Source of the DNA: Bacillota bacterium
GTDB lineage: Bacteria > Bacillota_A > Clostridia > Lachnospirales > Bianqueaceae
DNA length: 10,123 bases
Reading direction: 5' to 3'
Assembly (NCBI GenBank): GCA_017420625.1
Contig: JAFOIR010000259.1
Coordinates: 1-10,123 of the forward strand
Shown: piece by piece, positions 6,150 to 10,123 of the stretch
Numbering within the stretch: position 1 is the stretch's first letter
Layout of the letters: the number at the start of each line of letters is the position of its first letter
Position numbers and translations under genes: made by a program
The notes under the pieces: model-generated
The model's database searches: none
What the model was told of the DNA's origin: nothing
The model's input: the letters and a program-made list of their open reading frames with translations, nothing else

Positions 6150-8960
6150 CTAAGTGATGATAAAGCCATGCTGTCTTGCAATCGTCTTTGCCTGAAGTTC
6201 ATGTATCTTTGAATTTTCCGGCTCACCTTTAACCTTTTCAATTTTCGATAACTGCATCAGGGCCTGTGCGTATTGACGAAAAGCCCGATGCTGCTTTGTA
6301 ATGTCACAGCGACTTTTTGCAAAATCGTAGGCTTTTTCCAAATCATTTTGACGATAGGCCAGAGCTGACAAACCAGCCAATGCACTTTGCTCACCAAGAA
6401 ATTGATCAGTCTTTCGACAAAGCTCAAGTTTCTCATTCAAGAGCGCTTCAGCTTTAATAAGATCACCTTTCTGCTCTGCCAGAAGTGCCAGATTCCCAAG
6501 GGCATTGACTTTTCCATCAGCAGCTCCGATCCTGCTGCTATAGGATTCCTGCTCCAAAAATTCTTTTTCAGCACGGGAATAATCCTTCTTTTTCAGATAT
6601 AGGATTCCCAGCGCACCGCTGGCATTGATCAAGCCTGCAAGATTACCGCTGTCTGTACTGATCTTCTTCTGACTCACATAAAGAGATTCTGCCTTTTCAA
6701 GATCATCCATGGAGACAGCAATATTACCCAGGTTCCCAAGTGCAATCTGAATGCCGTCCCGCTGGTTAAGACTCCTGGCAAGGGCAAGGACACTTTCAAA
6801 GGCTTTTTGAGCAGTTGGAAGATCACCTCTCATTAATGCTACAAGTCCGATATTACCGATTGCCCGCTGCTGTTCATAACGATCACCGATTCTTCTGGAT
6901 ATGGCATATTTCTGCTGATAATATCTGTATGCATCTGCCAGCTTTCCTTCGCGTTGATAAAGATTACCTAAAAGACCGGAGGCATTTTGAGCAACAGCCG
7001 GATCGGCTGCAGGATTTTGATCTGTCAGATATCTGAGTAACTTTTCCCCATCCTGTGTTTCTCCCACCTCTGCAAACAGTTCGGACAGATGAAAAAGCAG
7101 ATATGCATCAAAGTTTTGCGGTGACAACAATACCTTCTGATATCCTTCCTGAAGGGAACAGCCCGTCGAGATCAATGACACCCAGTATGCTTTCGTCTCA
7201 TGTCGGCTGCGGTTCCAGATTTCCAGAAAACAAGAAGGATCGCAGATCCATTTTAGTAAAAGGTCATATTTCTCTTCCTGATCAAGCAGCCACGGATATT
7301 CATAGGAACATCTGGGAGATTCAGGATGTTTCTGGTACCATTCGATCAGTTCAGCTCTGATCTCATGGATCATATCATCTGTCACTTTATAATGCTTCCG
7401 GACGGCTTTGGTAAATCCAGGAACTGCCAAGTGAACAGCACCGGATGCCACGGCTGTGAATCTTTCCAGTTCCAGCATAACCGGTGCAAACCAGGCCTGC
7501 GGAATATTTCCCATCATATCGATCAGTTCTGCTTCGGAAAGACCATTTCGAGAGCTCAGAAGAAGTGTAAACAAGCGTTTTAATGATGGCTGTCCATCAC
7601 CGGTGTAATCTTTATCCAGTCTCTCCAACACCTTTAAAAACAATTCATAGGAATTTCGGCATGAAAGATATTCCTTTAACTGTTTATCCAGCCATTCAAA
7701 TTTCCCGACATGCCGCATTTCTTCCAGAAGAGTCACCAGATACAAAGGATTTCGAGCGTTTTCTGAATTTTCAAGCAGATTCAGCTGCCGCGGGCTCAGA
7801 GACTTGGAGTAAGATGAAAGATATTCTGCTGCAATCGCAGAAACTTCCTTCTCATTCAGTTGATCAAGATAAAGTTCATGATGCTCTCGAAGCTGCAGGC
7901 GTTTCAGAACTTCCCCTTCTTTTGCGGTAACAAGAACGCATACTTCATCCGGCAGATCCTCCGGCAGCCAGGACAGACCATATCCGTCTTCCAATGAAAC
8001 AGCGTCCAGCTGATCAAGAACAAGTGTAACAGGATGAATCTTTGCTGCCATTCCAAGAAGAATAAAAACAGCACGCCGCAGATCTTCTTTGGTATCCGGT
8101 ACCGGATAGTCAAGAGAAAAGGCTGTTTTCAGCTCGCCAATCAGTTGTCCGGCGATCTGTTCCCATCCTTTTTCAGCTGCATTGCCGACAAAATAAACAA
8201 ATTGATAATGCTCTTCATCCGAGAGATGATCTGTCACCCACTTTGAAAGCATGGCAGTCTTGCCAGCCCCTTCTTCTCCAATAAGAAGCACCAGCCCTTT
8301 GTTATTCATCATGTCCTCGAGGGCAGCTTTTTTATCCGGTCTTTCAATATATCCTGCCGAATATCTGGAAGCCTGGAACAGTTGATCCTCCCTTACCTGA
8401 CGGATCGGATCCATTTCTTCCGTCTTTGTAAGAAGACGATCCACAGCACCGCATAAATCGCGATAAACCTGGTCTGCAAAGCTTTCTAGGTCTTTGTATC
8501 CGTCCATAACGGGATAACGACTGTTACGGATCATATCTTTCAGGGCACCCTGATGAGGGTCTTCCGGAAAATGACCGTAGAGCTTCTCCGTCAATGTCTT
8601 ATCCCGCAGATAAAAGAAAGCCTCTGTTTCTTCAGAAGCTTCCAGCGCGCCATACAGAATTTCCTGTTCAGTCACAGAAATCTCTGCTCCGTCAGGAATC
8701 CATCCATACCGCTCGCCGATCATGCCCATAAACAGCGGCCGACAACGATCGATCTCTTTCATGCAGATATCGACCGTCTCGCCTGCTTGTGATTGTTCTT
8801 CTGTTACACCCCATCTTAAGTCAACGCCGATGAATTCCGCTTTCCGTTTATGACAATAATCTGCAATCATAGGAAATACTTTTCCTACAAGAACATCTCT
8901 TTCTTTTGTCATATCGTTAAAGGTGGAAGATACGAATATTCTCAAAGTTTTTTCATTCAT
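6150..8960 (-). CDS. DUF4062 / STAND-type P-loop NTPase / TPR protein
   Basis: This 936-residue cytoplasmic protein has the three-part build of a STAND (NLR-like) signalling NTPase. Residues 5 to about 110 are a DUF4062 domain. It starts LRIFVSSTFNDMTKERDVL and continues with GVDLRWGVTEEQ and EIDRCRPLFMGMIGERYGW, features shared with animal NPHP3, TEP1 and NWD1. Residues about 200-410 form the nucleotide switch, with Walker A GEEGAGKT (228-235) and Walker B LVLDQLD (313-319). Residues about 420-600 are helical, as expected for winged-helix and linker regions. From about 655 to 925 there are seven tetratricopeptide repeats at a 40-residue period. In the family, TPRs commonly sense a ligand, ATP binding drives oligomerisation and the N-terminal domain gives the output. 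The first ATG fits the usual DUF4062 start. It is the first gene of the three-gene operon and diverges from lgt. A defence or stress role is inferred; no trigger is visible. Confidence 0.93.
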   Translation of the reverse strand: MNEKTLRIFVSSTFNDMTKERDVLVGKVFPMIADYCHKRKAEFIGVDLRWGVTEEQSQAGETVDICMKEIDRCRPLFMGMIGERYGWIPDGAEISVTEQEILYGALEASEETEAFFYLRDKTLTEKLYGHFPEDPHQGALKDMIRNSRYPVMDGYKDLESFADQVYRDLCGAVDRLLTKTEEMDPIRQVREDQLFQASRYSAGYIERPDKKAALEDMMNNKGLVLLIGEEGAGKTAMLSKWVTDHLSDEEHYQFVYFVGNAAEKGWEQIAGQLIGELKTAFSLDYPVPDTKEDLRRAVFILLGMAAKIHPVTLVLDQLDAVSLEDGYGLSWLPEDLPDEVCVLVTAKEGEVLKRLQLREHHELYLDQLNEKEVSAIAAEYLSSYSKSLSPRQLNLLENSENARNPLYLVTLLEEMRHVGKFEWLDKQLKEYLSCRNSYELFLKVLERLDKDYTGDGQPSLKRLFTLLLSSRNGLSEAELIDMMGNIPQAWFAPVMLELERFTAVASGAVHLAVPGFTKAVRKHYKVTDDMIHEIRAELIEWYQKHPESPRCSYEYPWLLDQEEKYDLLLKWICDPSCFLEIWNRSRHETKAYWVSLISTGCSLQEGYQKVLLSPQNFDAYLLFHLSELFAEVGETQDGEKLLRYLTDQNPAADPAVAQNASGLLGNLYQREGKLADAYRYYQQKYAISRRIGDRYEQQRAIGNIGLVALMRGDLPTAQKAFESVLALARSLNQRDGIQIALGNLGNIAVSMDDLEKAESLYVSQKKISTDSGNLAGLINASGALGILYLKKKDYSRAEKEFLEQESYSSRIGAADGKVNALGNLALLAEQKGDLIKAEALLNEKLELCRKTDQFLGEQSALAGLSALAYRQNDLEKAYDFAKSRCDITKQHRAFRQYAQALMQLSKIEKVKGEPENSKIHELQAKTIARQHGFIIT
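6195..6983 (-). repeat. Seven TPR units at a 40-residue (120-bp) period in the STAND protein
   Basis: Residues about 660-922 of the STAND protein contain repeated units, each with a core like ALGNLGxIAxxxGDLxxAExxY. The cores recur near residues 661, 701, 741, 780, 820, 860 and 900. The 40-residue spacing, rather than the classic 34, matches the longer TPR units of kinesin light chain and of TPR sensors in NLR-like proteins. The array probably binds the activating ligand or a partner. Confidence 0.88.
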
Positions 8961-8992
8961 CTTCTCTTCTTCACTTTTACACTTTGATTACC

Positions 8993-9021
8993 AGTATACA
9001 GACAATTGCAATTCTCCGCAA
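8993..9021 (-). promoter_or_regulatory. Likely promoter of the STAND operon
   Basis: Reading the minus strand, TTGCGG (-35, 9021-9016) is followed by a 17-bp spacer and TATACT (-10, 8998-8993). The -10 ends about 32 bp upstream of the STAND ATG. The -35 is imperfect, suggesting moderate basal strength or need for an activator. It overlaps the divergent lgt promoter: each promoter's -35 lies in the other's spacer. Confidence 0.65.
9004..9013. promoter_or_regulatory. Perfect 10-bp palindrome in the shared promoter region
   Basis: AATTGCAATT is its own reverse complement. It covers the lgt -35 (9006-9011) and lies in the spacer of the STAND promoter. It could be an operator affecting both genes, or could arise by chance in AT-rich promoter DNA. 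Confidence 0.35.
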
Positions 9022-9034
9022 TATGTTGTATAAT
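9006..9034 (+). promoter_or_regulatory. Sigma-A-type promoter of lgt
   Basis: TTGCAA (-35, 9006-9011), a 17-bp spacer and a perfect TATAAT (-10, 9029-9034) lie 34 bp before the lgt ATG. It is close to consensus, so fairly strong constitutive expression is expected. Confidence 0.8.
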
Positions 9035-9068
9035 CTCATGGTAATTTTTTTCGTTAAGGAGTCTTTAT

Positions 9069-10123
9069 ATGCCTGATATATGGTTTCCCTATCTGGGGAT
9101 TGCGATTGAACACTTAGACAAAGTTGCTTTTACTATTTTTGGCATTGATATTGCATGGTATGGTGTCATTATTGCCTGTGGCGTGATCGCTGGTCTTCTC
9201 CTCGGTCGTCATCTGGCCCGAAAATCCGGGCAGGATCCGGATCTTTATATCGATTTTCTGATCTATGCACTGATCTTTTCACTTATTGGAGCCCGTATCT
9301 ATTATGTTATTTTCTCCTGGGATCAGTATGCGGACAATCCTCTGCGTGTCTTTGATTTCAGAAGCGGCGGTCTGGCCATTTACGGCGGTGTCATCGGCGC
9401 CATTCTGACAGCCTTTGTTTTCTGTAAAGTCAAAAAATACTCCATGCTCCAATTACTGGATACGGCTATGCCGGGTCTGGCATTGGGACAGGCTATCGGA
9501 CGCTGGGGAAACTTCTTTAACCAGGAATGCTTCGGCACCTATACAGACAATATTTTTGCCATGCGACTGAATATTGAAACAGCTGCCTATACCACCCAGG
9601 AATTGCTGAAAGAAAGTATTTCCAAAGGCGGTGTTCGTTACATTCAGGTCCATCCTATGTTCCTGTATGAATCCTTCTGGTGTCTGATGCTTGTCATTAT
9701 CATGGTATTATTCTATCGAAAGAAGAAATTCCATGGACAGATTCTTTTCACCTATATGATCGGATACGGAATCGGCCGTGCATGGATCGAGAGCCTCAGA
9801 ACTGACCAGCTTCTTTTCTGGAACACCAATTTCCCCGTCTCTGTTCTGGTGTCCATTCTGATGGTCATTGTCGGTATTATCCTCATGATCGTTTTTGCGC
9901 GTAAAGATAAAATCACAAAAGAACGCGCTTCGATGAAAGAAAATGAATATGCACCTGATGTTGAGACTTCCGAAACTGCTGAAGAAATTGAAACATTGGA
10001 TGAAATGACTGAAGAAGCAGAAGAAAACGTTTCTGACAGCGATGACTCAGCTGCAGAAGAAACAGAAGAAAAAGAAGAATCTGATTCAGATCCAGCCGAA
10101 TCAGAAGATGCATCAGAAGAAAA
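9069..10123 (+). CDS. lgt: Phosphatidylglycerol--prolipoprotein diacylglyceryl transferase, 3' end beyond window
   Basis: Lgt is the membrane enzyme that moves diacylglycerol from phosphatidylglycerol onto the lipobox cysteine of prolipoproteins, the first step of lipoprotein maturation. Visible are several membrane segments (about 19-46, 60-84, 100-118, 201-215, 224-240, 256-276) and the family signature GRWGNFFNQECFG (144-156), whose Arg145 matches the essential arginine of the E. coli signature. Also present are HPMFLYES (195-202) and GRAWIESLR (236-244). At the position of E. coli His103 the sequence reads YGGVIG, with Tyr105. The catalytic core ends near residue 280. Unusually, at least 65 more residues follow, very rich in Glu, Ser and Asp, and the frame is still open after 351 codons (most Lgt proteins have 260-300). 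The ATG has AAGGAG 7 nt upstream. It diverges from the STAND operon, whose last product is a predicted Lgt substrate. Confidence 0.96.
   Translation, partial: MPDIWFPYLGIAIEHLDKVAFTIFGIDIAWYGVIIACGVIAGLLLGRHLARKSGQDPDLYIDFLIYALIFSLIGARIYYVIFSWDQYADNPLRVFDFRSGGLAIYGGVIGAILTAFVFCKVKKYSMLQLLDTAMPGLALGQAIGRWGNFFNQECFGTYTDNIFAMRLNIETAAYTTQELLKESISKGGVRYIQVHPMFLYESFWCLMLVIIMVLFYRKKKFHGQILFTYMIGYGIGRAWIESLRTDQLLFWNTNFPVSVLVSILMVIVGIILMIVFARKDKITKERASMKENEYAPDVETSETAEEIETLDEMTEEAEENVSDSDDSAAEETEEKEESDSDPAESEDASEE

Overview
The window reads as chromosome of a Gram-positive, Bacillota-type bacterium, most likely a gut Clostridia or Erysipelotrichia relative. This is inferred from the YchF and RF3 sequences, the strong AGGAGG-type ribosome binding sites, sigma-A-like promoters with 17-bp spacers, and a predicted lipoprotein encoded beside lgt. 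Base composition looks moderate and even throughout. I see no tRNA, rRNA, CRISPR array or insertion sequence.

Layout, left to right. Positions 1-1207 (minus) hold most of prfC (release factor 3), which runs off the left edge and appears to start at TTG. Positions 1220-2317 (minus) hold ychF, 12 bp upstream of prfC, with a good promoter at 2359-2387 driving both. Positions 2419-8960 (minus) hold a tightly spaced three-gene operon. Its first gene encodes a 936-residue DUF4062 / P-loop NTPase (STAND type) / TPR protein (6150-8960). The second encodes an unrecognised 165-residue protein (5638-6135). The third encodes a 1066-residue protein (2419-5619) with a lipoprotein signal, an exported domain, one membrane span, about twelve 29-residue helical repeats and a HEYQH (HExxH) zincin-like motif. 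Positions 9069-10123 (plus) hold lgt, the prolipoprotein diacylglyceryl transferase, running off the right edge with an unusually long acidic tail.

The housekeeping genes at both ends flank a cassette that looks accessory. Its first gene has the build of a signal-transducing NTPase: N-terminal DUF4062, central nucleotide switch, C-terminal TPR sensor. Its last gene appears to place a sensor domain outside the cell and a repeat platform plus putative metallopeptidase inside. Together they could be a membrane-linked surveillance or conflict system. That role is inference from architecture; no substrate, trigger or effector activity can be read from the sequence.

The cassette and lgt are transcribed divergently from two overlapping promoters at 8993-9034, with a perfect 10-bp palindrome in the shared stretch. 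The two could be co-regulated. This is notable because the last cassette protein would itself need Lgt for lipidation.
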